A stretch of DNA of 64,000 bases from Actinoalloteichus fjordicus. GTDB lineage: Bacteria; Actinomycetota; Actinomycetes; Mycobacteriales; Pseudonocardiaceae. Positions 1 to 8,646 of the stretch are shown piece after piece. The DNA is taken from NCBI RefSeq assembly GCF_001941625.1, contig NZ_CP016076.1, positions 186,001 to 250,000 on the forward strand, given 5' to 3'. The notes beneath the pieces are model-generated. The model did not search any database, was not told the DNA's origin, and was given only the letters and a program-made list of their open reading frames with translations. Position 1 is the first letter of the stretch; each line of letters starts with the position of its first letter. The position numbers were made by a program, and so were the translations under genes.

Positions 1-1035
1 GACCCGCTGCGGGTCGATCTCCGGCAGGCCGTTCAGCACCGAGAGGACCATCGCGGCGAACGCCTCGTTGACCTCCCAGAGCACCACGTCGTCGATGGCG
101 ACGTCGAGCCGGGCGAGGAGCCTGCGCACGGCGGGGATCGGGGCGAGGGAGAACTTCTCGGGCGAGACGGCGGCCACCGCGCTGCCCAGCACCCGGCCGA
201 TCGGCGTCAGCCCGAGTCGCGCCGCGCTCTCCTCAGTGCCGATCAGGGCCGCCACGGCGCCGTCGTTGAGCGGAGCGGAGTTACCCGCCGTCACCGGGCC
301 GTCCGCCGAGAAGACCGACGGAAGGCCCGCGAGTTGCGCCTCGGAGGTGTCGGCACGCACCGACTCGTCGCGACGCACGGTGTCGCCGTCCGGGGTGCGG
401 ACCGCGAAGGCGAATCCGTCGTGCACGCCCGCGTCCCAGGCGGCCACGGCACGTCGATGCGACCGCAGGGCGTAGTGATCCATCGCCGCGCGGTCGATGC
501 CCAGCCCGACGGCGACCTGCTCCGCTGCCAGCCCGAGCGGCACCGTCCACGCGCCGGGCATCCTCGGGTTCACCAGCCGCCAGCCCAGGGTGGTGGTGGC
601 GGTCTCCAGCCGATCCGGCAGCGCTCTGGTCGGCCGGGGCACGACGAACGGTGCCCGGCTCATGCCCTCGACACCGCCCGCCAGCATCAGGTCGGCGTCG
701 CCGGTCGTGACGGCGCGGGCCGCCTGAACGATCGACTCGCCACCAGAGCCGCAGAGGCGGTTGAGCGTGACGCCGGGAATCGTGGCAGGCAGCCCGGCGA
801 GCAGCGCGGCCATCCTGGCGACGTTGCGATTCTCCTCGCCCGCGCCGTTGGTGTTGCCGTACACGACGTCGTCAAGCTGCTCGGGATCGAGCGGCCCGCC
901 CGTCTCCGCTCCGTGTCTGCGCAGGAGTTCCACCAGGGGGAGCGCGGCCAGATCGTCCACTCGCACGCCGGCGAGCGCACCCCGATAACGGCCGAAGGGG
1001 GTGCGGGCGGCGTCCAGGATCAGTGCGCTTCGCAT
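1..1035 (-). CDS. Thiolase (acetyl-CoA acyltransferase), partial
   Basis: Thiolase-family enzyme that condenses or cleaves acyl-CoA/acetyl-CoA, probably in beta-oxidation. Translation from the ATG at 1035 begins MRSALILDAARTPFGRYRG, the classic thiolase N-terminus. It carries the nucleophilic cysteine in NRLCGSGGE at about residue 95, then GGVEGMSRAP, then GNSAPLNDGA. The NEAFA motif, whose Asn is part of the active site, lies near the left edge. The C-terminal part with the second catalytic Cys and the His lies outside the window, so only about 345 of the usual 390-400 residues are visible. The broad family assignment is secure. Chain-length specificity cannot be read from this sequence. Confidence 0.93.
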   Translation of the reverse strand, partial: MRSALILDAARTPFGRYRGALAGVRVDDLAALPLVELLRRHGAETGGPLDPEQLDDVVYGNTNGAGEENRNVARMAALLAGLPATIPGVTLNRLCGSGGESIVQAARAVTTGDADLMLAGGVEGMSRAPFVVPRPTRALPDRLETATTTLGWRLVNPRMPGAWTVPLGLAAEQVAVGLGIDRAAMDHYALRSHRRAVAAWDAGVHDGFAFAVRTPDGDTVRRDESVRADTSEAQLAGLPSVFSADGPVTAGNSAPLNDGAVAALIGTEESAARLGLTPIGRVLGSAVAAVSPEKFSLAPIPAVRRLLARLDVAIDDVVLWEVNEAFAAMVLSVLNGLPEIDPQRV

Positions 1036-1331
1036 GACCTCATCGTCCCGGAGAAGCCGACTTCGCGGGTGATCACGCGCCCAGGCGCAGCAGGCGGCTG
1101 GCGTCTCGACCCGCTCGGGCGGAGTCGCCGCATCCGCTCCTTCGGCGTGGTCTCCGGCGTGGTCGGGGGGCGCTTCCGTCGTCCAGCAGGCCGAGCCGCC
1201 CCACCGTCGTCGGACCCGGCAGGCATCGAGCCGACAGGCATCCGACATCGCAGCGGACCGAGCAGCGCCGGAATCGATCTCGGACCGAGTCCGCCTCGGG
1301 CACCGGAGCCCGATGGCGTGCGCCACGATCC

Positions 1332-3200
1332 TCAGTCGGTGAGCCGCAGTTGAACGATCGGCGCGACCTCCAGTTCACCGGCGGTGAGGCCGTGCACCCA
1401 GGTCCGCAGGATCAGCGTGTCGTGCGGATGATCCGAGACGTCCACGGTGAAGCTGTGCAGGCCGCCGACCATCGGGCCGTCCTCATGAGCGGGCACCCGG
1501 AGCAGCACGCCGTCGTTCGCGAGCACCTCGAAGCCCGCTGCGGGGAGCACTTGACTCGTCCGGCCTTCCTGGCGTCGCCCGTCGATGAGGATCGTGATCT
1601 CCAGTTCTCCCCGAGGCACCGACGCACCCGGCGACTGGATGTCGATCAGTTCGCCGTCACTGCGCACCATGGCAGGCGCGGTGGGCAGTTCTGGTGTGCT
1701 CGGCGGCGCCTGATGCAGCGGGTACGCCTCAGCAGGCTGACGGGGCGGGCCGGACCACACATGGAGCAGGCCGGTCAACGGCGGCAGGTCCTCGGTCGAG
1801 GCGGCGGTGAGGATCGCCGGATCGGCACGCAACGTGTCCACCGGCAGGTCGGCCCGAGCCCACACTCGTCCGGGTTCCGTCGACGGGATCTCCTCGAGCT
1901 CCACGTCTTCGCCGTCGAGGTGCAGAATGCCGTCCTCCTCCACGGTGTGCGTACTGACGAATTCGACTCGATTCGCCGCTGCCAGCAGGTGCGGGCTGTT
2001 CTCGACCGGCGTCGGCACCGGTTCGCCCAGCACGTCGCTCATCGACACGACGTCCATCCGGACGTCCTCGTCGACCGCGCTCATGCCGATCAGGTCGAGG
2101 CTCGGCTCGGCGCCGTTCCAGTTGCTGAACGCGAGACTGAGATCCGCCGTCTCCCACGGGAGAAGGACCGGAACGCTGGTCACCTCGATCCCGTCCTGAA
2201 GCATTACCAGCCGGGTGTCCTCGATGCGAAGCTCCCACAGACTCCGGACACCGGTGGCGGAGGAGAAGCCGTCGAGCTGTTCGACGTCGTTCCCCTCGGT
2301 CATCAGTCCCGGCGCGACGCTGAGCCTCGGCCCGTCCCTGGTCAGGATCAGCGCAACGCTGCCGGGTGGCATTCCGCCCGCGGTATCGGCCTGCCGGTCG
2401 GACGGTGCCGTCAGGAACTCCGCCCCACGATTCCCGTATCCGGGCGGGGTCAAGGCGATCGACAACCCCACGGTCTGCGAGTTGCTCATCCAGTGATTCG
2501 CGGACACCCCGCCCGAGCGCAGCAGGATTCGGCCGCGGATGCCGTCCCGGTCCGGTGCTTGCAGGACGAACGGGGCTCGATGGCGCAGCGACGACCTGCC
2601 GCACGGCGTCCCGCCGGTGAGACCGCCCTCGGGGAGCCGACGTGGCGGACACTCCAGGCTCGTCACCTGCCAATGGTCGCCGTCGAGGGTGTGTTCGTCG
2701 AAGTCATGGGTGACGGCGAGGCCCGCCAGGTGCGTCTCGCGGTGCGCCTCGGCCGGGCGTGCGGTGGCACGGACCGGAGCCGATCGCTCGCCCAGCGCGT
2801 TCACCGACCGGACCTCGACGGCGTACGGGGTCTGCGGGTCGAGATCACGGATCTCGGCGGCGGGGGAGGCGACGAGCAGTTGCCCCGTCTGTCCGCCGCC
2901 GCTCCAGCCCAGCTCGTAGCCGCTCGCCGCAGCCGGGTCGCCGCCGCCGGGCAGTGCCGAGCCCCAGCGCACTCGCAGGCTCTCGGCATCCCAGGAGTCG
3001 ATCTCCAGCGAGTCCGGCGGAGCCGGAGCCGGGTGGTCCGGCCGGTAGTCGACCGCCTCGGCCTGCTCGGCGATCAGCGGGTTGGTGTTGTCCCACGACG
3101 GCGCGGAGACGGCGTCCACCTGATCGCGAAGCAGGAAGACGGCACCGCCCAGCACCACGAGGGCCGCGATCGGCAGGAGGACTACGGGACGTAGACGCAT
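1332..3200 (-). CDS. Membrane-anchored fibronectin type III protein
   Basis: Function unknown; about 622 residues. The start MRLRPVVLLPIAALVVLGG is chosen because a single hydrophobic N-terminal helix (about residues 5-23) follows directly. A longer in-frame reading to 4244 runs through tyrA and is a shadow. Residues of about 60-150 look like one fibronectin type III domain (DSLEIDSWDAESLRVRWG, then LDPQTPYAVEVRSVNALGE). The following region, about 165-400, is rich in beta-strands and resembles a lectin/laminin-type jelly roll, a weaker inference. No catalytic motif was recognised. The gene lies 17 bp downstream of tyrA on the same strand and is probably cotranscribed, although no functional link is apparent. 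The topology suggests a short cytosolic tail and an extracellular body. Confidence 0.7.
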   Translation of the reverse strand: MRLRPVVLLPIAALVVLGGAVFLLRDQVDAVSAPSWDNTNPLIAEQAEAVDYRPDHPAPAPPDSLEIDSWDAESLRVRWGSALPGGGDPAAASGYELGWSGGGQTGQLLVASPAAEIRDLDPQTPYAVEVRSVNALGERSAPVRATARPAEAHRETHLAGLAVTHDFDEHTLDGDHWQVTSLECPPRRLPEGGLTGGTPCGRSSLRHRAPFVLQAPDRDGIRGRILLRSGGVSANHWMSNSQTVGLSIALTPPGYGNRGAEFLTAPSDRQADTAGGMPPGSVALILTRDGPRLSVAPGLMTEGNDVEQLDGFSSATGVRSLWELRIEDTRLVMLQDGIEVTSVPVLLPWETADLSLAFSNWNGAEPSLDLIGMSAVDEDVRMDVVSMSDVLGEPVPTPVENSPHLLAAANRVEFVSTHTVEEDGILHLDGEDVELEEIPSTEPGRVWARADLPVDTLRADPAILTAASTEDLPPLTGLLHVWSGPPRQPAEAYPLHQAPPSTPELPTAPAMVRSDGELIDIQSPGASVPRGELEITILIDGRRQEGRTSQVLPAAGFEVLANDGVLLRVPAHEDGPMVGGLHSFTVDVSDHPHDTLILRTWVHGLTAGELEVAPIVQLRLTD

Positions 3201-3217
3201 CAGCTCACCGGATCTCG

Positions 3218-4204
3218 TCAGTCTCGCCGGGGGAGGACTCCTCGAAGCACGTCCCCGTGGACGGTGCGCACCCGCCCGCCCGCCTCGCCGAGGGCACGTA
3301 GCTCGGCCGGTGCGTCGGGATCGAGGAACTGCACCTGGAACTCGCCGGTGGGCAGGGTCTTCGACTCGATCCACTGCGTTCGCGACAGGTGTCCGTGATT
3401 GATCGTGGCGGCCAGCGAGCCGGTCGTGGCCAGCGAGCCGCGCGCGACGCCGAGTCTGCCCAGCGCGTCGTCGATCGCGGCGAGCAGTTCGTCGCGGTTG
3501 CCCTCGCACATCGCCTGGACCAGGGCGGGCCTGCTGCCCGCGACCCTGGTGCCGTCGAAGAAGGAGCCCGCCGCCAGGCTCATCGCGAGCCCGCCGCCGC
3601 CGCTGCCGACCGAGGCCAGCACGGCGGCCAGGACATGCGGGAGATGGGAGATGCGCGCGACGGCCGCATCGTGTTCGCGGGCCGATGCAGCGACGACCTC
3701 CGCGCCGCAGGCCAGGGCCAGGCGGGCCGTGCGCAGCCAGTGGGCGCGGTCGGTGTCGTCCTCGGTCACCAGCAGCCAGGGCGCGCCCTGGAAGAGCTCG
3801 GCGGAGCCGCCTGCCCAGCCGGACACCGAACTGCCCGTCATCGGATGACCACCGACGTAGGGTGCCTCGGGCAGTCTGGCCTCGATACCGGCCGCCACCG
3901 GCCCCTTCACGCTGATCACGTCGGTCAGTCCGCAGTGCGGCGCGAACCGGGCGACCTGGCGCAGGACCGTGTCGAGCGCGGTCAGCGGGACGGCGATGAC
4001 CAGCAGAGCGTCGTCGCTCGACGCACGGCGGAGCGCCTCGTCGACATCGGCGGCGACGTCGAAACCCTCGCTGCGAGCGGCCTCGGCGTCGGCAGCCGAG
4101 GCGGTCGCCCCGTAGGCCTGCCAGCCCGCCGCGTCGGCGGCTCGTAGTACCGATCCGCCGATCAACCCGAGTCCGATCACACACACCGCAGGCACGCCGG
4201 TCAT
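3218..4204 (-). CDS. tyrA: Prephenate dehydrogenase
   Basis: NAD(P)-dependent oxidative decarboxylation of prephenate (or arogenate dehydrogenation) in tyrosine biosynthesis, cytosolic. 328 residues, normal for actinobacterial TyrA. A dinucleotide-binding GLGLIGGS sits at residues 11-18. The second conserved block is VISVKGPVAAGIE and the substrate-site block is YVGGHPMTGSSVSGW, with the conserved His in GGHPM. ISHLPHVLAA follows. The ATG at 4204 immediately precedes the Rossmann fold; a longer upstream reading has no family match. It is divergent from the tadA partner gene across about 240 bp. No C-terminal ACT domain is obvious. Confidence 0.93.
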   Translation of the reverse strand: MTGVPAVCVIGLGLIGGSVLRAADAAGWQAYGATASAADAEAARSEGFDVAADVDEALRRASSDDALLVIAVPLTALDTVLRQVARFAPHCGLTDVISVKGPVAAGIEARLPEAPYVGGHPMTGSSVSGWAGGSAELFQGAPWLLVTEDDTDRAHWLRTARLALACGAEVVAASAREHDAAVARISHLPHVLAAVLASVGSGGGGLAMSLAAGSFFDGTRVAGSRPALVQAMCEGNRDELLAAIDDALGRLGVARGSLATTGSLAATINHGHLSRTQWIESKTLPTGEFQVQFLDPDAPAELRALGEAGGRVRTVHGDVLRGVLPRRD

Positions 4205-4448
4205 CTTCCCCCGTTCGCGGGCGTTGTGTGAAGGGAACCCACATTCGACCCGGCGAACGACCGTCGTCTCGGCTGCCCTCGACCAGCCGGGCCCGGCGGC
4301 GTCGCGAGGCCGTGACGGCGGTCGTCGCAGGTGGCGCCCCGGTCGGCTCGTCCAGTACCCGTCCTCGGCCGATCGGCGTGGTCCCCGTCCGGGTTGTCTA
4401 GGACCGATGGTGCTTTCGTGTGACGCCGGGTGGGCATACCGTGGTGTC

Positions 4449-4937
4449 ATGTCGGTGCAGGAGCCGATCCAGGGCACCGCCGTGGCGGTGCTTCGGGAAG
4501 ACGGCCAATGGCGGTGCATCCGGATGCCCGAGTCGGCCCTGCTCGACCTGGACACGGCGATCACGGAGCTGCGCAACACGCGGTCGACGGGCGCGGCATT
4601 CGCACTGCTGAACGTCGACGACGAGTTCTTCATCCTGCTGCGTCCTGCTCCCGGCGGCGTGTCGATGCTGCTCTCGGACGCGACCGCAGCCCTCGACTAC
4701 GACATCGCGGCGGACGTCCTCGACCTGCTCAGGGTCGACCTCCCCGACGAGGATGACGAGGAGCTCTGGCCGGAGGGCGACCTCTCGATCCTCGCGGACC
4801 TGGGCTTGTCCGACGGCGAGATGACGGTGATCGTCGAGGAGGACGCCTATCCCGACGATCAGCTGATGATGATCGCTCAGCGCTGCGGCTTCGCGACCCA
4901 GCTCGGCACCGCGTTGGAGAACCGGGAGAGTGTCTGA
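4449..4937 (+). CDS. TadA-associated acidic protein
   Basis: 162-residue, strongly acidic protein of the actinobacterial 'tRNA adenosine deaminase-associated' family, which almost always precedes tadA. Visible landmarks are an N-terminal ALLNVDDEFFILLRPAPGG block, an acidic stretch DLPDEDDEELWPEGD and a C-terminal DDQLMMIAQRCGF. The ATG at 4449 is preferred over upstream in-frame codons because homologous sequence begins here. It overlaps the tadA start by 8 bp, so the two are translationally coupled. Biochemical function is not established. The coupling suggests a role in tRNA editing or stabilising the deaminase, which is inference. Confidence 0.85.
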   Translation: MSVQEPIQGTAVAVLREDGQWRCIRMPESALLDLDTAITELRNTRSTGAAFALLNVDDEFFILLRPAPGGVSMLLSDATAALDYDIAADVLDLLRVDLPDEDDEELWPEGDLSILADLGLSDGEMTVIVEEDAYPDDQLMMIAQRCGFATQLGTALENRESV

Positions 4938-5409
4938 GCTCTACGAGCGCGAGTCAGATCGAGAACTGATCCGACTGGCCGTCGCCGAGGCCGCCCGCGC
5001 GGCCGAGGCCGGTGACGTCCCCATCGGGGCGGTGGTGGTGGACGGGCGGGGCAGGCTGCTGGCGGTCGCTCGTAACCGACGTGAGGCGACCGGCGACCCC
5101 ACCGCCCACGCGGAGATCCTCGCGCTGCGTGCCGCGGCTCAGGCGCACGGCGACGGCTGGCGGCTGGCGGAGTGCACGCTGGCGGTCACCGTCGAGCCGT
5201 GCGCGATGTGCGCGGGGGCGGTGGTCGCGGCGCGGATCGGCAGGCTCGTCTTCGGCGCATGGGAGCCGAGGACCGGTGCGGTCGGGTCCCTGTGGGACGT
5301 GGTGCGAGACCGCAGGCTCAATCACCGGCCCGAGGTGGTGGGCGGGGTCTTGGAGTCGGAGTGCGCCGCGCTGCTGGACCGGTTCTTCGCCGACCGCAGG
5401 CGGGCTTAA
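4930..5409 (+). CDS. tadA: tRNA(Arg) adenosine-34 deaminase
   Basis: Deaminates A34 to inosine in the wobble position of tRNA-Arg(ACG), an essential cytosolic zinc enzyme. 159 residues. The CDA-fold motifs are complete: HAE at residues 60-62 (zinc His and catalytic Glu) and PCAMC at 90-94 (two zinc Cys). AARIGRLVFGAWEPRTGAVGS follows as in bacterial TadA. A GTG start at 4930 lies inside the end of the preceding gene. The C-terminus ends in the usual LLDRFFADRRRA helix. Cytosine and guanine deaminases share the fold, but the motif context and partner gene favour TadA. Confidence 0.93.
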   Translation: MSELYERESDRELIRLAVAEAARAAEAGDVPIGAVVVDGRGRLLAVARNRREATGDPTAHAEILALRAAAQAHGDGWRLAECTLAVTVEPCAMCAGAVVAARIGRLVFGAWEPRTGAVGSLWDVVRDRRLNHRPEVVGGVLESECAALLDRFFADRRRA

Positions 5410-5527
5410 TTGGTGACGAATTTCACATCTTCGTGATGCGGTCTCCTCGGTTGGGCACCCGAGAGGCAGAGGCGGGCGTCACCCGGCGCCGAGGCCTAAA
5501 CCGCGATTCGAGCGAGGGAGTCACCCG

Positions 5528-5743
5528 ATGAGCGTGTTCGACAAGGCCAAGCACCAGGCTCAGGAGGCTGCGGGCAAGGCGAAGGAGGCCTTGGGTCGAG
5601 CCACGAACAACGAAGACCTGGAGAACTCGGGTAAGCGGGACAAACTGGAGGGCCAGGCCAAGAAGACCGGCCAGGAGGCCAAGGACAAGGCTGCGGGCGT
5701 CGTCGACGACGTCAAGGGCAAGTTCGACGGTGGCAACCGCTGA
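5528..5743 (+). CDS. CsbD-family stress protein
   Basis: 71-residue hydrophilic, Lys/Glu/Gly-rich protein of the CsbD family. These are small general-stress proteins of unknown mechanism, sigma-B dependent in Bacillus. The sequence begins MSVFDKAKHQAQEAAGKAKE and contains the family's KLEGQAKKTGQEAKDKA block and KGKFDGG ending. It is probably largely helical or disordered in solution. A GAGGGAG ribosome-binding site lies 8 bases before the ATG. A clear hairpin terminator follows at 5872, so it appears monocistronic. Confidence 0.88.
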   Translation: MSVFDKAKHQAQEAAGKAKEALGRATNNEDLENSGKRDKLEGQAKKTGQEAKDKAAGVVDDVKGKFDGGNR

Positions 5744-5871
5744 GTCGCTCGGCATGGTGATCGCCTGCCGCGCGTGACCACGGTTCGGCGCCGAGATCGC
5801 TTCTCGCGCCGCTGAGCCGAACGCCGCGTGCGCATCTCGCCCGGCGAGCACGCTGCGACGCTGCCACCATG

Positions 5872-5904
5872 AGGCCCGTCCCACGACGGTGGGGCGGGCC
5901 TTTC
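5872..5904 (+). terminator. Rho-independent terminator after the CsbD gene
   Basis: Two 13-base arms (5872-5884 and 5889-5901) pair with a single G-U mismatch around a GACG loop. TTCT follows at once. The hairpin lies between the CsbD gene and the sigma factor start at 5932, which argues against translation of the sigma factor from the upstream ATG at 5869. Confidence 0.8.
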
Positions 5905-5931
5905 TGTGCGCGACCTCGGGGGTGGGCGAAG

Positions 5932-6552
5932 ATGGCCGAGCATCGGGGCGGCGCGGCAACGGATCTTCCTGCCTGCGACGGGGTCGACCCGGCTGGCGAG
6001 TCGGCCAGGGGCAGCGGACGATCGGGACTGACCGACGCGGAGTTCGCCGTGCTGCTGCGCAGGCATTCCGGCCAGGTGTTCGGGCTCGCGCTGCGGATGC
6101 TGGGGGATCGGACCGAGGCCGAGGACGTCACTCAGGACGTGTTCCTGATCTGCTGGCGGAAGCTCGCCTGCCTCGTCGAGCCCGAGGCGATCGGGGGCTG
6201 GTTGTTCCGCATTACGCAACGGCAGTGTCTTCAGGTGTTGCGTCTGCGGCGTCGACGTCGCACCGAGCCGTATGCCGAGCTGCCGGAGCAGGGCGTCGTG
6301 TCCTGGCTGGACGGGAATCGATGCTGGGCGCAGCCGGAGCGGAGAGCGGAGGCCAGCGCGCAGCTTCGTGACCTCGGGGGCGCGGTGGGCGCCCTGTCCT
6401 CGCCGCAGCGAGCGGTGTGGCTGCTCATCGAGGTCGACGGCGCCTCGCACGCCGAGACCGCACGGCTGCTGGACCTCGACGAACAGGCCGTGCGGGGCAG
6501 GCTCTGCCGGGCGCGGAGTCGGTTGGCCGACGCACTGCGGGCCTGGCGCTGA
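5932..6552 (+). CDS. ECF-type RNA polymerase sigma factor
   Basis: Short sigma-70 family factor of about 206 residues containing only regions 2 and 4. Region 2 reads FGLALRMLGDRTEAEDVTQD then VFLICWRKL (residues about 48-75). Region 4 reads LSSPQRAVWLLIEVDGASHA then ETARLLDLDEQAVRGRLCRA (about 150-195) and includes the helix-turn-helix that contacts the -35 element. The ATG at 5932 avoids the terminator hairpin at 5872-5904; an in-frame ATG at 5869 would start inside it. No anti-sigma gene lies downstream, since a tRNA follows. The regulon cannot be predicted. Confidence 0.87.
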   Translation: MAEHRGGAATDLPACDGVDPAGESARGSGRSGLTDAEFAVLLRRHSGQVFGLALRMLGDRTEAEDVTQDVFLICWRKLACLVEPEAIGGWLFRITQRQCLQVLRLRRRRRTEPYAELPEQGVVSWLDGNRCWAQPERRAEASAQLRDLGGAVGALSSPQRAVWLLIEVDGASHAETARLLDLDEQAVRGRLCRARSRLADALRAWR

Positions 6553-6619
6553 CCGCCGCAGGATGTGATCACGGCCCCCCGTGTCGATGCGAGCATCGGA
6601 GTTCGTTATTCTGGTGCAC

Positions 6620-6706
6620 GGTAGCGTGTCCGAGCGGCCTAAGGAGCACGCCTCGAAAGCGTGTGAGGGTTTACCCCCTCCGTGGGTTCAAATCCCACCG
6701 CTACCG
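6620..6706 (+). tRNA. tRNA-Ser (anticodon CGA)
   Basis: 87-nt class II tRNA. The acceptor arms GGTAGCG (6620-6626) and CGCTACC (6699-6705) pair perfectly. The anticodon stem CACGC/GCGTG encloses the loop CTCGAAA, giving anticodon CGA, which reads UCG. A long variable arm follows, then a T-arm with GTTCAAAT. The 3' CCA is not encoded. Confidence 0.96.
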
Positions 6707-6720
6707 CTCGTGAACAGGCA

Positions 6721-6765
6721 GAACGCCGGGTGAGTCGATACTGACTCACCCGGCGTTCGTCGTCA
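6721..6765 (+). terminator. Terminator hairpin after tRNA-Ser(CGA)
   Basis: A perfect 15-bp stem (6721-6735 with 6744-6758) starts 14 bases after the tRNA. The T content after the stem is modest (TCGTCGTC), so this may act as an intrinsic terminator or as a processing and stability element. Confidence 0.7.
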
Positions 6766-6974
6766 GGTCTCAGTCTGGGTCTGGAGACTCGCCTCTGCCG
6801 AGCGTGCTCCACTGCTCGACCAGTGCGGCGGCCAGGCTCGTGATCGCCCCCTGCCGACTTCCGAGACCCTTAGCCGCCGTGTCCGCCCGCTTCGCAGCGG
6901 GCGACCGGGCCGGCCTCGACGGTGCGTGAACGATCGAGCCCGCCCGACGTGCTGCCTCGCCGAGGCGGACGAGA

Positions 6975-8609
6975 TCAGGTGAAGCCGAGGCGGGCCAGCG
7001 GCTCCACGAGTTCGCGTTCCTCATAGGACAGATGGGACAGCAGCGTGTCGGTCAGCAGATCGACACCGGCCTGGAGGTTCTTCATTCCGTTCGCCGGATC
7101 GGCGACGAAGGCGACCAGCGCGCGATCCAGCCCTTCGAGCACGTCGTGGATGACGTGGTGCTCCTCCTTCAGCCGGTCGATGACCGGGGCGAGCCGGGGG
7201 TCCGCCTTCCGCAGGTGCGGGAACACGCTCACGTCCTCGAGGGTGTGATGCGTGGTGACGACCCGGCAGTACGACTCGCAGTAGACGCCCAGGGTCCAGT
7301 TGTTCTGCCGCATCGTCATCGTGTTGATGTGCGACCGGGCGCTGCCTGCGTCCAGCGTTCCCGCCGCGACCTGCTGGACGAGGTCGCGAATCTGGGCGAG
7401 CTCCTGGCGGAGGTGGTCGTGCACGTCGACGAGATGCCTGCCCGCCGCCTGCTCGTGCGCGGTGTAGCGCCGGTCAGGATCGGGTGCGGGCCCGGTCGGC
7501 CTGGTCGACTCGTCCCAGGCACTGCGGCTGCTGTACCGGACGCCGTCGTCCGGGGTGGGCGTGACGGCGAGGCCGCCGCCCGAGGAGGCGCGGGCGGGCG
7601 GGGTCGCCCTCGGCGGCGCCGAGTCGCGCACGGGGGTGTGCTCGGTTCGTGCGGCGTCGCCTCCGTCACCCCGCCCGCTGTCGGGTCCGCCCGGCGCCCG
7701 GCCGTCCGACGACGATCGGACGAGGGTGCGTTCGGCTGCCACGAGTTCGCGCACGGCGGGGACAACCTCGGCGGCGAACCGGCGGATCTCCTCCGGAGAG
7801 TCGGTAGCGAGGATGTAGGTGCTCATCCCCTCCGTGAGCGTGAGCTCGGCCAGCTGCTCGGCCCAGACCGATGCCGGTCCGTGCAGGAACGTGCCGTCGT
7901 CGCGTCCGAAGGTGCCCGCGATGTTGTAGAGCCGGGTGATCTCCGCAGGTGATCGGCCCGCCTTGACCGCGGCCTCGTCGATCACCGTGTTCATCGCCGA
8001 CAGGGTCTCCGGCGCGGCATAGGGGCTGCTGGGGAGCCAGCCGTCGGCCAGTCGGCCGGTCATCCGCAGCATCCGAGGCTTGTAGGCGCCGAGCCAGATC
8101 CCGACGTCATGGGCGGGCGCGGGCCCCGACCGCCCGCCGGGCACCCGGTGATGACTGCCCGCCACCCGCACCCGGCCGCCCTCCGGCGCCCAGATGCCTC
8201 GGATGATCTCGATCGCCTCCTCCAGGGCGGTGACCCGCTCTGCGACGCCGAGCGTGGGGCCGCCGATGGAGGCGATCGCCTCGCCCGATCCGCCCGCGCC
8301 GAGGCCGAGCTCCACCCGCCCGCCGCTGAGGATGTCCAGGCTCGCGACGCTGCGGGCCAGCACCACGGGCGGTCGCAGCGGCAGGTTCGCGACGTTGGGC
8401 GCCACCCGCAGTGTCTCGGTGCCTGCGGCGATCACCGAGAGGAGCGTCCAGGCGTCCAGGAACTTCGACTGGTACGGATGGTCCTGCACCGTCACCAGGT
8501 CGAGTCCGACCTGTTCGGTGAGCTGCGCAAGCTGGACGACCTGGACGGCCCGCCCGGCGTTCGGGGTGAGGAACGTCCCGAAGCGCAGGTCGTGCCCGTA
8601 GTCGGTCAT
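6975..8609 (-). CDS. Luciferase-like oxidoreductase fused to hemerythrin domain
   Basis: 544-residue two-domain protein. Residues about 1-300 are a bacterial-luciferase-like (LLM class) flavin/F420-dependent oxidoreductase: FGTFLTPNAGRAVQVVQLAQ, the TVQDHPYQ block, RVAPNVANLPLRPPVVLARS, LSGGRVELGLGAGG. A Pro/Gly/Ser-rich linker spans about 300-375. Residues about 385-540 form a hemerythrin/HHE four-helix bundle with the expected di-iron ligands: HDHLRQE, THHTLEDVSVFPH, EEHHVIHDVLE and HLSYEERE. Both domains look intact. The role is unknown. The bundle may sense or bind O2 or NO for the reductase, which is inference. It lies 37 bp downstream of the azoreductase on the same strand, with which it probably forms an operon. 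Confidence 0.88.
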   Translation of the reverse strand: MTDYGHDLRFGTFLTPNAGRAVQVVQLAQLTEQVGLDLVTVQDHPYQSKFLDAWTLLSVIAAGTETLRVAPNVANLPLRPPVVLARSVASLDILSGGRVELGLGAGGSGEAIASIGGPTLGVAERVTALEEAIEIIRGIWAPEGGRVRVAGSHHRVPGGRSGPAPAHDVGIWLGAYKPRMLRMTGRLADGWLPSSPYAAPETLSAMNTVIDEAAVKAGRSPAEITRLYNIAGTFGRDDGTFLHGPASVWAEQLAELTLTEGMSTYILATDSPEEIRRFAAEVVPAVRELVAAERTLVRSSSDGRAPGGPDSGRGDGGDAARTEHTPVRDSAPPRATPPARASSGGGLAVTPTPDDGVRYSSRSAWDESTRPTGPAPDPDRRYTAHEQAAGRHLVDVHDHLRQELAQIRDLVQQVAAGTLDAGSARSHINTMTMRQNNWTLGVYCESYCRVVTTHHTLEDVSVFPHLRKADPRLAPVIDRLKEEHHVIHDVLEGLDRALVAFVADPANGMKNLQAGVDLLTDTLLSHLSYEERELVEPLARLGFT

Positions 8610-8646
8610 CTGTCTCTCCTTCGGCTGGCGGGTGGTGTCTCACACG

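Noticed and set aside
1332-4244. A 970-residue minus-strand reading covering both the FN3 gene and the tyrA region
   Set aside because: The upstream 350 residues are arginine-rich and antiparallel-frame to tyrA codons. The real start at 3200 has a membrane helix immediately after it.
6620-6706. tRNA-Ser genes as integration sites
   Set aside because: No integrase or duplicated tRNA 3' end was seen near either tRNA-Ser.
6770-7024. 84-residue minus-strand open frame after the tRNA terminator
   Set aside because: It overlaps the end of the hemerythrin fusion gene and has low-complexity composition.
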